Positions 1 to 12,599 of a DNA stretch of 64,000 nucleotides are shown one piece after another. The stretch comes from Brevundimonas poindexterae. Its GTDB lineage: Bacteria; Pseudomonadota; Alphaproteobacteria; Caulobacterales; Caulobacteraceae. Below the pieces are notes generated by a model. That model had not been told where the DNA came from. It ran no database searches and saw only the letters and a list, made by a program, of their open reading frames with translations. Position 1 is the stretch's first letter. Each line of letters opens with the position of its first letter. A program made the position numbers and the translations under genes. The DNA is taken from the NCBI RefSeq assembly GCF_020524625.1, contig NZ_JAIVLL010000001.1:620001-684000 (forward strand), in the 5' to 3' direction.

Positions 1-83
1 TTCTTGCTGAAATCGGCAAATCAATGCCCATATACCGGCGTCGCGCCGGACCCGTCCGGCCCTCTCTGCGTTCCCGGACAGGC

Positions 84-3023
<2,940 letters not shown>

Positions 3024-3042
3024 CGCCCGGGCGCTTCGAGTA

Positions 3043-3936
3043 TCAGAGGTGGGTGGCGGTGCCCTTCAGGCCCATATAGGCAGCCGAGAAGGGCGCATAG
3101 CTGACGGCGGCCTGCAGGGCGGCGCTGATGGCCTGGATCACGATCGCGATCAGGATCATGGGCCCGGCGCTTTGCAGGATGGTGGCAATATCGGCGCCTT
3201 CCAGCGCCTCCCAGTCCACGGTCGCAAACAGGCCCATGGTGACCGGGAAGAAGACGATAGAGGTCAGAATGCTCACCACAATCGTCATGACAAAGGCGAT
3301 GATCGCCATGCCGATCAGGCCCCACACATGGCCGCGGGTCATCTTGAACGACTCGAAGAACGCAAACTTCTTCTCGGCCACGGTGATCGGCACCGCCAGC
3401 GACAGACGAACATAGAGCCAGATGATCGCAGCAGCCGCCGCCAGGCCCAGAACGATAGCAACCAGCCAGGCTCCGGGCACATCCGCCGCGATCAGTGCGC
3501 CGCCGACGCCGCCTGCCACCGTGAGGGCGATGAAAGAGGCGATGCCGATCAGGACAGACAGCACCAGGCTGACGACCGCCACGCGGACCTCATCCATGCC
3601 GATGCGCAGATAGCCGAAGGCCGACTTGCCCGGCTCCACCACCGAGCGTGCCACGGCAGCGGTGGTCACGGCCCCCAGCAGGATCCCGAGCGGAACCATA
3701 AGCGGCATGACGCCCATATAGGCCATCATGAACGGTTCGAAGTCTTCGGGTGATGCGGCCGGGCCCATTTCCTGCAAGGCGCTGAACGCATTGATCATGC
3801 CGATGATCGGTCCCGCAGCCACCGCAAAGATCAGGGCGAAGCTGAGCATGTAGAAACCGGCCCACCACAGCAGCACCACCGGCTTGCGCCGCACCACGCG
3901 AAAGCCCTCAAAGGCCGCGTCTGTCGCTGAAAACAT
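3043..3936 (-). CDS. multi-pass membrane protein of unknown function (paralogue 3 of 3)
   Basis: About 297 residues with several long hydrophobic stretches and no enzyme motif that I recognise. The opening (soluble residues, then RRKPVVLLWWAGFY leading into a membrane segment) and the overall plan resemble the next two genes upstream, so the three look like paralogues in one minus-strand operon. The ATG at 3936 is preferred over a GTG six bases upstream because a GGAGG ribosome site lies seven bases before it. The gene is last in the cluster and converges on uvrA. Such proteins may help handle membrane or envelope components, but the sequence does not show it. Confidence 0.8.
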   Translation of the reverse strand: MFSATDAAFEGFRVVRRKPVVLLWWAGFYMLSFALIFAVAAGPIIGMINAFSALQEMGPAASPEDFEPFMMAYMGVMPLMVPLGILLGAVTTAAVARSVVEPGKSAFGYLRIGMDEVRVAVVSLVLSVLIGIASFIALTVAGGVGGALIAADVPGAWLVAIVLGLAAAAAIIWLYVRLSLAVPITVAEKKFAFFESFKMTRGHVWGLIGMAIIAFVMTIVVSILTSIVFFPVTMGLFATVDWEALEGADIATILQSAGPMILIAIVIQAISAALQAAVSYAPFSAAYMGLKGTATHL

Positions 3937-3968
3937 GGTCACCCCTCCCGATCGATGAGCGCCCGACC

Positions 3969-4895
3969 CTAGACGGACTCGGATGCACTGTCAGCCATGT
4001 CCGCATCGGTCGACAGCTCGCGCACCACATGGGCAAAGGGCGCATTGCCCAGCAGTTGGAAGAAGCCCTGCGCCCACGCCAGCGGTATCAGCATGATGAC
4101 ACCCACGGTGACCCAGATCATCGGCTGGTCAAAGATGTTCTCGAACCATGCCTCCGGGTCATCCATGGCCGGCGCAGTCCAGCCGCCCAGAACGGCGCCG
4201 ACGATCATCAGCAGGATCACGCCGACAACCAGCAACACCAGCGACATCACGATGCTGACGATGGCCACCATGATGACCAGACCGGCCAGCCGCCAAGTGT
4301 TGCCGCGGCCCAGCTTCCAGCCCTCCTCAAAGGCCAGTTTGTGGTGCCAGACACAGGCCGGCAGGATCAGATAGGCACGTCCGGCCGCCAGCAGGATCGC
4401 CAGCAGCACCCCGACGCCCAAAATCAGATAGCCAAACACGCGGGCCACCTCGGGCAACTGCCAGATCGCCACGCCCAGACCGATGGCCAGGGCCGCCAGA
4501 ATCAATACCGCGATCACCGCCACGATCGCCACGACCAGGCTGCCGACCAGAACCCACAGTTCGTCCCAGCCAACCCGCAGGAAGAAGGCGTTGTCCCGCC
4601 GACGGACGGCGAAGGTCGCGCGCGTCACGGCCGTGATCACGACGATCGAGCCCAGCCACTCGACCAGATTGATCATCGCCGACCATCCTTGGAACTGGAA
4701 GAAGGCGCCCAGGTCTTCCATGCTCTCGGGGTCCGGCTCGAAGAACATCTCATTGCCGAACAGATGGAACATCAGGGCGATGCCCGCGAGGCTCGGCAGC
4801 AGGCCGATCAGCCCCCACACCAGCGTCGCCATCGGGCGCCGCATGGTCTGGCGAAAGGGCTCGGCGAGCGCCTCCGTGATATCGAATGTCTTCAT
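3969..4895 (-). CDS. multi-pass membrane protein of unknown function (paralogue 2 of 3)
   Basis: 308 residues with about six hydrophobic segments. It starts with MKTFDITEALAEPFRQTMRRP, the same layout as its downstream neighbour: a short cytosolic head, then a basic RR/P motif, then the first membrane helix. A strong GGAGGGTGAG ribosome site precedes the ATG. The start lies one base after the stop of the upstream gene, which points to translational coupling. No catalytic residues are evident. The family name is not recognised, and the assignment as a membrane protein rests only on hydropathy. Confidence 0.8.
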   Translation of the reverse strand: MKTFDITEALAEPFRQTMRRPMATLVWGLIGLLPSLAGIALMFHLFGNEMFFEPDPESMEDLGAFFQFQGWSAMINLVEWLGSIVVITAVTRATFAVRRRDNAFFLRVGWDELWVLVGSLVVAIVAVIAVLILAALAIGLGVAIWQLPEVARVFGYLILGVGVLLAILLAAGRAYLILPACVWHHKLAFEEGWKLGRGNTWRLAGLVIMVAIVSIVMSLVLLVVGVILLMIVGAVLGGWTAPAMDDPEAWFENIFDQPMIWVTVGVIMLIPLAWAQGFFQLLGNAPFAHVVRELSTDADMADSASESV

Positions 4896-4896
4896 C

Positions 4897-5688
4897 TCAC
4901 CCTCCCCCGAGGTGGCGTGAAAAGTCCGGCGTCCAGTATTCCAGCTGCCCGTAGGCCGCAGCCAGCGCCCCCGCCGACAAGGGTAGCCATAGCGCGATCA
5001 GTCCCGCGAGCGCCAGCCCGATCAACCCGTTGGCGCCCGCCCACCCCAGAAGGGCGAGCGGCGGCACGGCCAGAATCAGGAACAGCCCCATCAGCGGCCA
5101 GAAGCTGCCCTGCGCCACCCCCATGGTGTTCAGCGACACCACCTGGCCCCGGCCGACGGTCGCCTGCACGAACAGCGACAGCCGCACAATCAGCAGCAAG
5201 GGCACGACCAGCACGATCAGGGCGACGGCGCCCAGGGCCACCATCTGCCAGAGCGGCCCGACCCGGGCCCAGTCCCGGGCCTGAATGGCCTCCAGATCCA
5301 GCCCGGACATGCCGAAGATCGCCAGGCTGACCAGCGCCAGCACCACCGCGATCATGGCCAGAAAGATCAGGTTCAGCACCGCCGCCGCCACCACCCGCAG
5401 CAGCCGGACACCCAGCGCGACCCCTCCGGCGGGCGGGTCGCGATCCAGCGCCACCGCCGTCAGCCCGGTCCAGACCGCCAGCGTCAGCACAGCCCCCATG
5501 GCATGCACCAGGGTGGCGGCCGCGGTCGACCCGGCCGCCCAGCGACCCAGCGGAATCATCAGGCCCAGCAGCACCAGTCCGGGCCAGCCCCCGGCCCACA
5601 GGTGCGGCAGGCCCCTGACCGCCGTGGCCAGCGCCTTGCCCGGCTGCAACCGGCGCGCGTCCGTCATCGATGCCCTGAGTGCCGACAT
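4897..5688 (-). CDS. multi-pass membrane protein of unknown function (paralogue 1 of 3)
   Basis: About 263 residues, with a cytosolic head rich in Arg and Gln followed by roughly six very hydrophobic Ala/Leu/Val-rich segments. It is the first gene of the three-gene membrane cluster and is divergent from trmFO. The start at 5688 is chosen because a GGGGGAGG ribosome site sits just before it; an upstream in-frame ATG at 5709 would overlap that site. The product is similar in size and plan to the two genes behind it. No function can be read from the sequence. Confidence 0.75.
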   Translation of the reverse strand: MSALRASMTDARRLQPGKALATAVRGLPHLWAGGWPGLVLLGLMIPLGRWAAGSTAAATLVHAMGAVLTLAVWTGLTAVALDRDPPAGGVALGVRLLRVVAAAVLNLIFLAMIAVVLALVSLAIFGMSGLDLEAIQARDWARVGPLWQMVALGAVALIVLVVPLLLIVRLSLFVQATVGRGQVVSLNTMGVAQGSFWPLMGLFLILAVPPLALLGWAGANGLIGLALAGLIALWLPLSAGALAAAYGQLEYWTPDFSRHLGGG

Positions 5689-5780
5689 TCTGCCTCCCCC
5701 ACGGGACATTCTAGCGTCCCTGCCGCCTGTGCGACCAGACGGTTGCTGACGAAGTCTCCCGGCGTGTCTAGAAAGCCGCG

Positions 5781-7172
5781 ATGACCTCTCCCTCCCCCTC
5801 TCCCGTACACATCATCGGCGGCGGCCTGGCCGGCTCGGAAGCCGCCTGGCAGATCGCCCGCGCGGGCGTGCCCGTCATCCTGCACGAGATGCGTGGCGTG
5901 CCCGGCATCAAGACCGATGCCCACCAGACCGACGGCCTGGCCGAACTGGTCTGTTCCAACTCCTTCCGCTCGGACGACTGGGAGTACAATGCCGTCGGCC
6001 TGCTCCACGCCGAGATGCGGGCGCTGGATTCCATCATCATGAGCTGCGGCGACGCCCATCAGGTGCCCGCCGGCGGCGCCCTGGCCGTGGACCGCGAGGG
6101 CTTTTCCGAAGCGGTCACCGCGCGCCTGATGGATCACCCCCTGATCACCGTCTTGCGCGAGGAAATCGTCGGCATCCCGCCGGAGGACTGGGACAATGTC
6201 ATCGTCTCCACCGGGCCCCTGACCTCGGCCGCCCTGGCCGACGCGATTCTGAAGACCACAGGCGAGGAGTCGCTCAGCTTCTTCGACGCCATCGCCCCCA
6301 TCGTCCACGCCGACTCGATCGACTTCGACATCGCCTGGCGCCAGTCGCGCTATGACAAGGCCGGACCCGGCGGCGACGCGGCCGCCTACGTCAACTGCCC
6401 GATGGACAAGGACGAGTACGAGGCCTTCATCGATGCCCTGCTGGCCGGCCCCAAAACCGAGTTCAAGGCGTGGGAGAACGTCCCCTATTTCGACGGCTGC
6501 CTGCCGATCGAAGTGATGGCCGAACGCGGCCGCGAGACCCTGCGCCACGGCCCGATGAAGCCCGTCGGCCTGACCAATCCGCGCAACCCGACGGTCAAGG
6601 CCCACGCCATCGTCCAGCTGCGTCAGGACAATGCGCTCGGCACCCTGTTCAACATGGTCGGCTTCCAGACCAAGCTGAAGTACGGCGCCCAGACCGAGAT
6701 CTTCCGCATGATCCCGGGCCTGCAGAACGCCCAGTTCGCGCGGCTGGGCGGCCTGCACCGCAACACCTTCCTCAACAGCCCGAAACTGCTGGACCGCCAG
6801 CTGCGGCTGAAGGCCCTGCCCCGCCTGCGCTTCGCCGGTCAGGTGACCGGGGTGGAGGGCTATGTCGAGAGCGCGGCGCTCGGCCTGCTGACCGGTCGCC
6901 TCGCCGCCGCCCAGGCTCTGGGCCGCGATCTGGCGCCCCCGCCGCCCGAGACCGCCATCGGCGCCCTGGTCGAACACATCACCGGCGGCCATCTGGAAGG
7001 CTCGAAATTCCAGCCGATGAACATCAACTACGGCCTGCTGCCGCCGCTCGAGGCGCCGCGCGTCGACGAGGACGGCAAGAAGATCCCGCCCAAGGACCGC
7101 GGCCGCGCCAAGAAACGCCTGATGAGCATCCGCGCCATGGAGTCGCTCAAGGCCTGGCGGGACTCGGCATGA
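5781..7172 (+). CDS. trmFO: methylenetetrahydrofolate-tRNA-(uracil-5-)-methyltransferase TrmFO
   Basis: Flavoprotein that makes ribothymidine at position 54 of the tRNA T-loop, with methylene-tetrahydrofolate as carbon donor and FADH2 as reductant. 463 residues, typical for the family. The FAD-binding [10 protein letters not shown] lies at residues 11-20, and the conserved GIDA-related blocks follow ([20 protein letters not shown], then [15 protein letters not shown]). It replaces the TrmA enzyme of gammaproteobacteria. The stop codon overlaps the start of a small downstream gene as ATGA, so the two are probably translated together. Confidence 0.97.
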   Translation: MTSPSPSPVHIIGGGLAGSEAAWQIARAGVPVILHEMRGVPGIKTDAHQTDGLAELVCSNSFRSDDWEYNAVGLLHAEMRALDSIIMSCGDAHQVPAGGALAVDREGFSEAVTARLMDHPLITVLREEIVGIPPEDWDNVIVSTGPLTSAALADAILKTTGEESLSFFDAIAPIVHADSIDFDIAWRQSRYDKAGPGGDAAAYVNCPMDKDEYEAFIDALLAGPKTEFKAWENVPYFDGCLPIEVMAERGRETLRHGPMKPVGLTNPRNPTVKAHAIVQLRQDNALGTLFNMVGFQTKLKYGAQTEIFRMIPGLQNAQFARLGGLHRNTFLNSPKLLDRQLRLKALPRLRFAGQVTGVEGYVESAALGLLTGRLAAAQALGRDLAPPPPETAIGALVEHITGGHLEGSKFQPMNINYGLLPPLEAPRVDEDGKKIPPKDRGRAKKRLMSIRAMESLKAWRDSA

Positions 7173-7378
7173 CCGGCTCCGCCAGCGAGCTGGAGCGCCT
7201 GATCGAGCGCCGCGTCACCCTGATCCACCGCCTCGACCTGATCGCGAAGGGGGCGCAGATCACCTATGACGACGGCACGCCTGTCGACATGGCCTCGGAA
7301 AAGGCGCGCCTGGAGTCCGAGATCACCCGCCTCGACCGCAAGATCCTCGCCCTCCAGCCGCCGGCCGGTCAGGCCTGA
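7169..7378 (+). CDS. small conserved charged protein coupled to trmFO
   Basis: 69 residues starting [20 protein letters not shown]. It is highly charged, mostly helical and probably coiled coil, with no membrane segment and no recognised domain. Its ATG overlaps the trmFO stop (ATGA), which supports translation by coupling. A much longer reading frame runs through this region from 6470, but the part inside trmFO is an out-of-frame shadow rich in Arg and Pro. The role is unknown; the position suggests only co-expression with the tRNA methylase. Confidence 0.7.
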   Translation: MTGSASELERLIERRVTLIHRLDLIAKGAQITYDDGTPVDMASEKARLESEITRLDRKILALQPPAGQA

Positions 7379-7422
7379 CGGGCTGCGCAGAGGCGTCACC
7401 GGCGCCTGGCGCGAGCCGCTCT

Positions 7423-7731
7423 CTACGCTCCTGTTCGGACTCGCGCCGCCCGGACGCTCACCACGGCACCCCAACCCCCGGCGATCACCACACACAAGAG
7501 CAGCAGAACCGGCACGTCGTGACGTGAAAGGCCACGCATCGCATAGAACAGGAACATGAGGTTCATCACCAGCAGCGCTGCATACCATGGCAAAAATGCT
7601 GCCTTGAGCGCGTTTGGGAAGGCAAGCGTCGGGCGCCCGCCCTTCATGACGAGGGCCATCAGACTGGCCGGAATTATCGCCAGCACGGCCGGGTAGACGA
7701 TGGTGTAGATGATGATGCCGACGATCTGCAT
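7423..7731 (-). CDS. small membrane protein, unknown
   Basis: 102 residues with about three hydrophobic segments: one at residues 5-28, one around 47-65 and one around 73-95. The C-terminus is short and basic (VRAARVRTGA). No family is recognised. The gene converges on the trmFO operon and precedes another minus-strand gene encoding a secreted protein. Base composition matches the neighbourhood, so it looks like a native gene. Confidence 0.65.
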   Translation of the reverse strand: MQIVGIIIYTIVYPAVLAIIPASLMALVMKGGRPTLAFPNALKAAFLPWYAALLVMNLMFLFYAMRGLSRHDVPVLLLLCVVIAGGWGAVVSVRAARVRTGA

Positions 7732-7823
7732 GAGCGGGCCCCCCTCTCTACAGTCAGCCTCACCGCACCCGGATTCACAAGGGATTTGAACTTCTCGGGC
7801 TGAAGACGGGCGTCCTGAGCCGG

Positions 7824-8321
7824 TCAGCTGGCCTGGCTGAGAAGCCTGCTCAGGTCGGGCAGCGGAACGTCAAGCCAAGGCTTTGACTGGCCACAGTTGT
7901 AGTTGACCCGGGCTGTTCCCCTGGCCTCGGGGGGACTGTCAGTCCACATCTGGGTCGGGTTGAGGAACAGCAGATACTGGACGTTGGGATCAAAGCGCCC
8001 TCGGGGTGGCTCAAGATAGAAGCCTCCGCTATCGCGCTCGGTAAACACCGTCATCTCGCGGGGGGCGTCGCCCTTGAAGACCTCGAGAACCTCGATCCGG
8101 TAGGTGGTCCACGGGTCCTCGTCATAGTCGGGGCCGGCATCCGCCCAGCTGTCCGTCTGGGCCGTCACGCGCGCCCTTACGACCCAGCGGGAGTCCGCAA
8201 ACTCCTGGGGGATCGTCGTCGTCGCATACAGTTCACCCTTGTAGATGCACAATGCGTGCGCCGCCGGGGGTCCGGTCAGGGCCAGGGCGGCTGCGACAAG
8301 CAAGGGGGTCGGCGACATCAT
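7824..8321 (-). CDS. secreted protein of unknown function
   Basis: 165 residues. The first 24 form a clear Sec signal peptide ending near AAHALC. The mature part has a beta-rich pattern (WVVRARVTAQ, YRIEVLEVFKGD, MTVFTERDSGGFY, VQYLLFLN). This recalls extracellular OB-fold proteins of the tissue-inhibitor-of-metalloprotease type, but that is only an impression. Two Cys remain in the mature protein. It is divergent from the DUF2236 gene, with 52 bases between the starts. Confidence 0.65.
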   Translation of the reverse strand: MMSPTPLLVAAALALTGPPAAHALCIYKGELYATTTIPQEFADSRWVVRARVTAQTDSWADAGPDYDEDPWTTYRIEVLEVFKGDAPREMTVFTERDSGGFYLEPPRGRFDPNVQYLLFLNPTQMWTDSPPEARGTARVNYNCGQSKPWLDVPLPDLSRLLSQAS

Positions 8322-8373
8322 GAGCCGATGCTATCACCGCTCCACCCCGGCGCCAGCGATCCACGAGAACGTG

Positions 8374-9270
8374 ATGCTCTCCCCTTCCCAGACCCTCCGC
8401 GCCGCCATCCGCAAGCGCATCAGCGATGTGTTCAACGATGCGGAGAAGGGCGAGCGGCCCGTGATGCGCCGGGGCGATGCCCTGTTCCCGCCGGACTCAG
8501 TCGCCTGGCAGGTCAATGGCGATGTCGTCACAATGATGATCGGCGGGGTGTCGGGCTTGCTGCTGCAGATGCTGCACCCGGCGGTGCTGGCCGGGGTCTG
8601 GGACCATTCCGACTTTCGCGCGGACATGCACGGGCGGCTGCGCCGCACGGCCAAATTCATCGCCGTAACCACCTATGACCATGCCGAGGCGGGCCGCGCC
8701 GCCATCGACAAGGTCAACCGCATCCACAGGAAGCTGGGCGGCACCCTGCCCGACGGTACGGCCTATCGCGTGTCCGACCCCGCCCTGCTCGCCTGGGTCC
8801 ATGTGACCGAGACGATAAGCTTTCTCGATGCCTGGATCCGCTACGCCCGGCCCGACATGCCGCTGGCCGAACAGGACGCCTATTTCGACGAGATGGCCCG
8901 CGTCGGTCAGGCGCTGGGCGCCGATCCCCTGCCCCGGACGCGGGCGGACGCGGAAGCCCTGATCCAGTCGTATCATCCCCAGCTGCGCGCCGACGCCCGC
9001 ACCCGCGAGGTCGCCGATCTGGTCATGCGCCAGCGGATCGGCTCGCCCGCCGTTGACGCGGCAGCCGGGGTGATCATGCAGGCCGGCTTTGACCTCCTGC
9101 CCCCCTGGGCCCAGGCGATGCACGGGCCCAGACCCGCCTTGCCGCGTCCGCTCGTCCGCAACAGCGCCCTGACCACCGCCCGCTTCATCCGCTGGGCCTT
9201 CGACCAGTCGCCCAACCGCCGGGTCTGGCCGCGCGAGGCGACCGAGTTTCCGCGTCCTTCCCGTTCCTGA
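8374..9270 (+). CDS. DUF2236 / MpaB-like oxygenase family protein
   Basis: About 298 residues resembling the DUF2236 family, which includes the latex-clearing and mycophenolic-acid pathway oxygenase MpaB and is thought to bind haem. Typical blocks are present: LLLQMLHPAVLAGVWDHS, then RLRRTAKFIAVTTYD, HRKLGGTLPDG, and LLAWVHVTETISFL with its conserved His. The ATG at 8374 is used because the upstream in-frame extension overlaps the divergent secreted-protein gene and encodes no conserved sequence. The substrate is unknown. It stands alone with no obvious operon partner. Confidence 0.85.
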   Translation: MLSPSQTLRAAIRKRISDVFNDAEKGERPVMRRGDALFPPDSVAWQVNGDVVTMMIGGVSGLLLQMLHPAVLAGVWDHSDFRADMHGRLRRTAKFIAVTTYDHAEAGRAAIDKVNRIHRKLGGTLPDGTAYRVSDPALLAWVHVTETISFLDAWIRYARPDMPLAEQDAYFDEMARVGQALGADPLPRTRADAEALIQSYHPQLRADARTREVADLVMRQRIGSPAVDAAAGVIMQAGFDLLPPWAQAMHGPRPALPRPLVRNSALTTARFIRWAFDQSPNRRVWPREATEFPRPSRS

Positions 9271-9334
9271 TCGCGGCTAGGCAAAGGACGTTGCGGGTCA
9301 TAGGCTTGCAGCCGGAATTTGCGGAGTGACGATC

Positions 9335-10186
9335 ATGATCAGCGTGCTGGCCGCCCTTGCCCTTCTTGTCCCGGCTCCGGATCCGCAGGACGGCCCTTGG
9401 CGCCAGCTGATCGACTTTGTCCCGACCGCAGAGCAGCCTGACGGCACATCCTTGTTTCTGCTCGAGGCGGATATGCTGCCGCAGGGCAGCCCCTCGCGGC
9501 GGGAAGAGCGCCCCGTCCGGTATCTCCGGGTCAATCATGGCGCGGTCGTCGGCGATCAGGCCGTGACCCTGGTCACCGGCACCACCGACTGCGACGGCGA
9601 GATCCGCATGCAGCAGGTTCAGGTCTTCGACGCCGAAGGCCGAACGCTGGGCGAGGCAACGATCGACGAAGTGGTCCATGCCATCCCCCACTCGGCCGAG
9701 AGCCTGATCAGCGACGCCGTCTGCCGGGGGTCCCCGTACCTGTATAACAAGCCTGTGGTCGCCACCCGCGCCGAAGCCACCGCCGGGGCCGGCTCCAGCG
9801 CCGCCCTGTCCGCGCCGGCCGACGCTGTCCGCTGGGACGTCGACTATGACGGCCAGGACGACACCGTCCTGATTGCCCTGCGGCCCCACAGCTATCGCCA
9901 TGACGTCGAGTTCGTGCTGGCGAAGGCCTCGAACCGCAGCCTTAATGTCATTACCGCCAACCCGTTGCCGACCGGCCCGCTACTGGAGCGCCGCATCCGC
10001 CCGCTCGAGCGCGATCGCTATCTGACCGCCTGCGATATGAATGAAGGCGCGGACGTCGCGCCCTGCGTCGCCCGCTACCCGCTGGTCCAGCGCGGCGTCG
10101 AGGTGGTGACCGAGGGCCAGCCGCCCATCCTCGTCTGGCTGGTCAATGGCGAGCCCCATGTCGCCCGACTGCCGATGGCTGAGTGA
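9335..10186 (+). CDS. secreted protein of unknown function
   Basis: About 283 residues with an N-terminal signal peptide (MISVLAALALLVPAP). The mature part contains several Cys (CDGEIRM, CRGSPY, CDMNEG, CVARYP) that could form disulfides in the periplasm. A segment DVDYDGQDDTVLIALRP looks like an Asp-rich calcium-type loop of the kind found in secreted proteins, but it is single. The ATG at 9335 has GCGGAG eight bases upstream and is favoured over a GTG at 9326. No family is recognised. Confidence 0.65.
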   Translation: MISVLAALALLVPAPDPQDGPWRQLIDFVPTAEQPDGTSLFLLEADMLPQGSPSRREERPVRYLRVNHGAVVGDQAVTLVTGTTDCDGEIRMQQVQVFDAEGRTLGEATIDEVVHAIPHSAESLISDAVCRGSPYLYNKPVVATRAEATAGAGSSAALSAPADAVRWDVDYDGQDDTVLIALRPHSYRHDVEFVLAKASNRSLNVITANPLPTGPLLERRIRPLERDRYLTACDMNEGADVAPCVARYPLVQRGVEVVTEGQPPILVWLVNGEPHVARLPMAE

Positions 10187-10214
10187 TCAGGCGGTTCGGT
10201 CGCCCCTCACCCGC

Positions 10215-10916
10215 TCAGACGACCGCGCCGAACAGCCTGCCCACCGCAGCGGTCACCGCCATGGCCAGTGTCCCCCAGAACACCACCCGGACCGCCGAGC
10301 GCGCCAGCGGCGCCCCTCCGGCTCCAGCGCCCAGAAGACCAAGCGCCCCCAGTCCGATCAGCGCCGCTCCCGCTACCCACCACAGAAGGGTCGCCAGCGG
10401 CGCTATGGCGGCCACCAGCAGCGGCAGGGCCGCACCCATGGCGAAGGTCAGGGCCGAGGTCAGCGCCGCCTGTATCGGCCGGGCGGTCGAGATTTCCGAA
10501 ATGCCGAGTTCGTCCCGGGCATGGGCCCCGAGCGCATCCTTGTCCATCAGTTGCAGCGCCACCTGGCGCGCCAGGTCCGGATCGACCCCGCGCGCGGCGT
10601 AGATGCCGGCCAGTTCCTCGACCTCGGCTTCCCGATCGGCGGCCAGCTCAGCCGTCTCGCGCAGGAGGTCGGCCTTTTCGGTGTCGGACTGCGAACTGAC
10701 GGAAATATATTCACCGGCCGCCATCGACATCGCACCGGCCACCAGCCCCGCCACGCCCGCGACCAGCACCGCGCCGCGCGGTCCCCCGGCTGCCGCCACC
10801 CCCGCCACCAGGCTGGCGGTCGAGACAAGTCCGTCGTTGGCACCCAGCACAGCAGCACGCAGCCAGCCGATGCGTGACACCCGGTGTCTTTCCGCGTGGA
10901 CCTTCATCCGCGTCAT
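10215..10916 (-). CDS. VIT1/CCC1 transporter family protein
   Basis: 233-residue member of the VIT family, which moves Fe2+ or Mn2+ across membranes in plants, yeast and bacteria. The signature WLRAAVLGANDGLVSTASLV is at residues 18-37, followed by GAMSMAAGEYISVSSQSD with the family's conserved Met and Glu. A charged cytosolic insert (EKADLLRETAELAADREAEV) forms the metal-binding region, and three membrane helices complete the C-terminal part. A GGAGGGG ribosome site supports the start. It may detoxify iron or manganese; the metal is inferred from the family only. Confidence 0.88.
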   Translation of the reverse strand: MTRMKVHAERHRVSRIGWLRAAVLGANDGLVSTASLVAGVAAAGGPRGAVLVAGVAGLVAGAMSMAAGEYISVSSQSDTEKADLLRETAELAADREAEVEELAGIYAARGVDPDLARQVALQLMDKDALGAHARDELGISEISTARPIQAALTSALTFAMGAALPLLVAAIAPLATLLWWVAGAALIGLGALGLLGAGAGGAPLARSAVRVVFWGTLAMAVTAAVGRLFGAVV

Positions 10917-10959
10917 TGTCCCCTCCCCGGACGTCCGCGCCGGTCGCGACCCGCCCCTT

Positions 10960-11598
10960 CTACACCCTGGCTGTGAGACTGGCCCAGACGAGCCTTAGCC
11001 GCTTGACCGGTTCGGGGGCGGCCGGGTCTCTCAGGGCCGCGGGGGCCACGGCAGGAAAGGCCTCGGTCGGCAGCGCCTTCAGGGCCGCATTGGCGGCAGG
11101 CCTCAGCGCGCGGGCCTCATCCATGCGTCCGGTCTGGGACAGGCCCCGCACCCGTCCGGCCTCGACCACCGCCGCCTCGTGGCCCGGCCCGGCCAGAATC
11201 TGCACCGCCGCCTGCATCGGTCCGACGTAGAAGGCGTCCAGATCGTGGGGCTCGCCGTGCACCCGACCGATGTGCGCCTCGATCAGGGCATCCAGTGGCG
11301 CGCGCGGCAGATCGTGCCGTGTGACGGTGCGGGTCAGGGCTTCCAGAACGGGATGGCCGATGCGGGGCACGTTCGCAAACACCCCGTCCATCTGGTCGGC
11401 CCACCAGCGGTAGCGCATCTCGGCCAGCAGCGGCTGGGTCACCCGCGTGGGGATGACCATCAGCTCGGACTCGAACGCATACAGCGCAATCAGGTGCGCG
11501 CGCCGCGCCTCGTCGCTGACGAAACGGCTGGCCAGCCAGCGGTCCGGATCGTGCGTCCGGACCTGGGCGTCCAGATCGACCGCAGGAGAGTCACTCAC
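10960..11598 (-). CDS. squalene/phytoene synthase family protein
   Basis: 212 residues with a GTG start. It contains the isoprenoid-synthase-like fold of the squalene/phytoene synthase family (HLIALYAFESELMVIP, then EMRYRWWADQMDGV). It is shorter than true carotenoid synthases and lacks clear paired DxxxD motifs (the second region reads AGRVRGLSQTGR). It therefore resembles the NDUFAF6-like branch, often found downstream of secF in Caulobacterales, more than a pathway enzyme. It is the last gene of the serS-secF run, 13 bases after secF. Confidence 0.75.
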   Translation of the reverse strand: MSDSPAVDLDAQVRTHDPDRWLASRFVSDEARRAHLIALYAFESELMVIPTRVTQPLLAEMRYRWWADQMDGVFANVPRIGHPVLEALTRTVTRHDLPRAPLDALIEAHIGRVHGEPHDLDAFYVGPMQAAVQILAGPGHEAAVVEAGRVRGLSQTGRMDEARALRPAANAALKALPTEAFPAVAPAALRDPAAPEPVKRLRLVWASLTARV

Positions 11599-11611
11599 GC
11601 CTGCCTCCGCC

Positions 11612-12595
11612 TTACGGGCGGCTGGCGCCGCCCAGCTTGATCGGCTTGGCTTCCTCGGCGAACTCGCCCCGCTTCACGCCCCACAGCAGGATGATCGGCG
11701 CGGCCACATAGACCGAGGAATAGGTGCCGACGATGATTCCGAACATCAGGGCCACCGAGAAGCCGAACAGCACCTCGCCGCCCAGGAAGGCCAGCACGGC
11801 CAGCACCATGACGGCGGTCACACCGGTGATCACCGTCCGGCTGAGGGTCTCGTTGATCGACAGGTCGATCACCTCTGCCAGGGGCATGCTCTTGTACTTG
11901 CGCAGGTTCTCGCGAAGGCGGTCAAACACGACGACGGTGTCGTTCATCGAATAGCCGATCACGGTCAGGATCGCGGCCACCATGTTCAGGCTGAACTCCA
12001 GCCGCATGATGACGATCAGGCCGAACGTCAGGATCACGTCGTGCACCAGACCCGCCACGGCGCCCATGCCGAACTGCGGCTCGAACCGGAACCAGATGTA
12101 GAGGAACATCAGCACGGTCGCGAGGCCCAGCGCCATCAGGCCAGAGCGGAACAGTTCGCCCGAAACCTTGGAGCCGACCACCGACACCCCGGAATAGGAC
12201 ACTTCGCCCACGGCCTGGGTGATGGCCGCCTCGGCATTGCGTACGACCTCGGTCTGGTCAGCACCCTCCGGCAGTTGGAAGCGCAGCAGGACGGTCGAGC
12301 CGTCGACCTGGTTGTTGTCCAGCCGGGCGATGCCCTGGACCCCTACGTCCTGCAGGCCGATGGCGGTCACGGCCCGGGCCACCTCTTCCTGGTCAATGGT
12401 CTGACCAGCGGGCTTCGACACTTCCAGCGAGGCGCCACCGCTGAAGTCGATGCCCATGTTCAGACCGGGCGTGAAGCACCCCACGATCGAGGCGATACAC
12501 AGGATCACCGACAACACCCCGAACAGGCGGGAGTATTTGACGAACTGGAAGTTCGTCTTGGTCGGCAGCAGCTTGATAAGAGGCCATCCACGCAT
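11612..12595 (-). CDS. secF: protein translocase subunit SecF
   Basis: Inner-membrane part of SecDF, which uses proton motive force to pull proteins through SecYEG on the periplasmic side. 327 residues: one N-terminal membrane helix, the P4 periplasmic region containing MGIDFSGGASLEV, then five helices with the RND-family blocks VIGYSMNDTVVVFDRLREN and SLNMVAAILTVIGY. It follows secD by four bases and is co-directional with yajC. Length and order are normal. Confidence 0.97.
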   Translation of the reverse strand: MRGWPLIKLLPTKTNFQFVKYSRLFGVLSVILCIASIVGCFTPGLNMGIDFSGGASLEVSKPAGQTIDQEEVARAVTAIGLQDVGVQGIARLDNNQVDGSTVLLRFQLPEGADQTEVVRNAEAAITQAVGEVSYSGVSVVGSKVSGELFRSGLMALGLATVLMFLYIWFRFEPQFGMGAVAGLVHDVILTFGLIVIMRLEFSLNMVAAILTVIGYSMNDTVVVFDRLRENLRKYKSMPLAEVIDLSINETLSRTVITGVTAVMVLAVLAFLGGEVLFGFSVALMFGIIVGTYSSVYVAAPIILLWGVKRGEFAEEAKPIKLGGASRP

Positions 12596-12599
12596 CGGC

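Noticed and set aside
1..83. LexA box for uvrA
   Set aside because: No GTTC-N7-GTTC or GAAC-N7-GTTC pair is visible in the 83 bases available; the box may lie outside the window.
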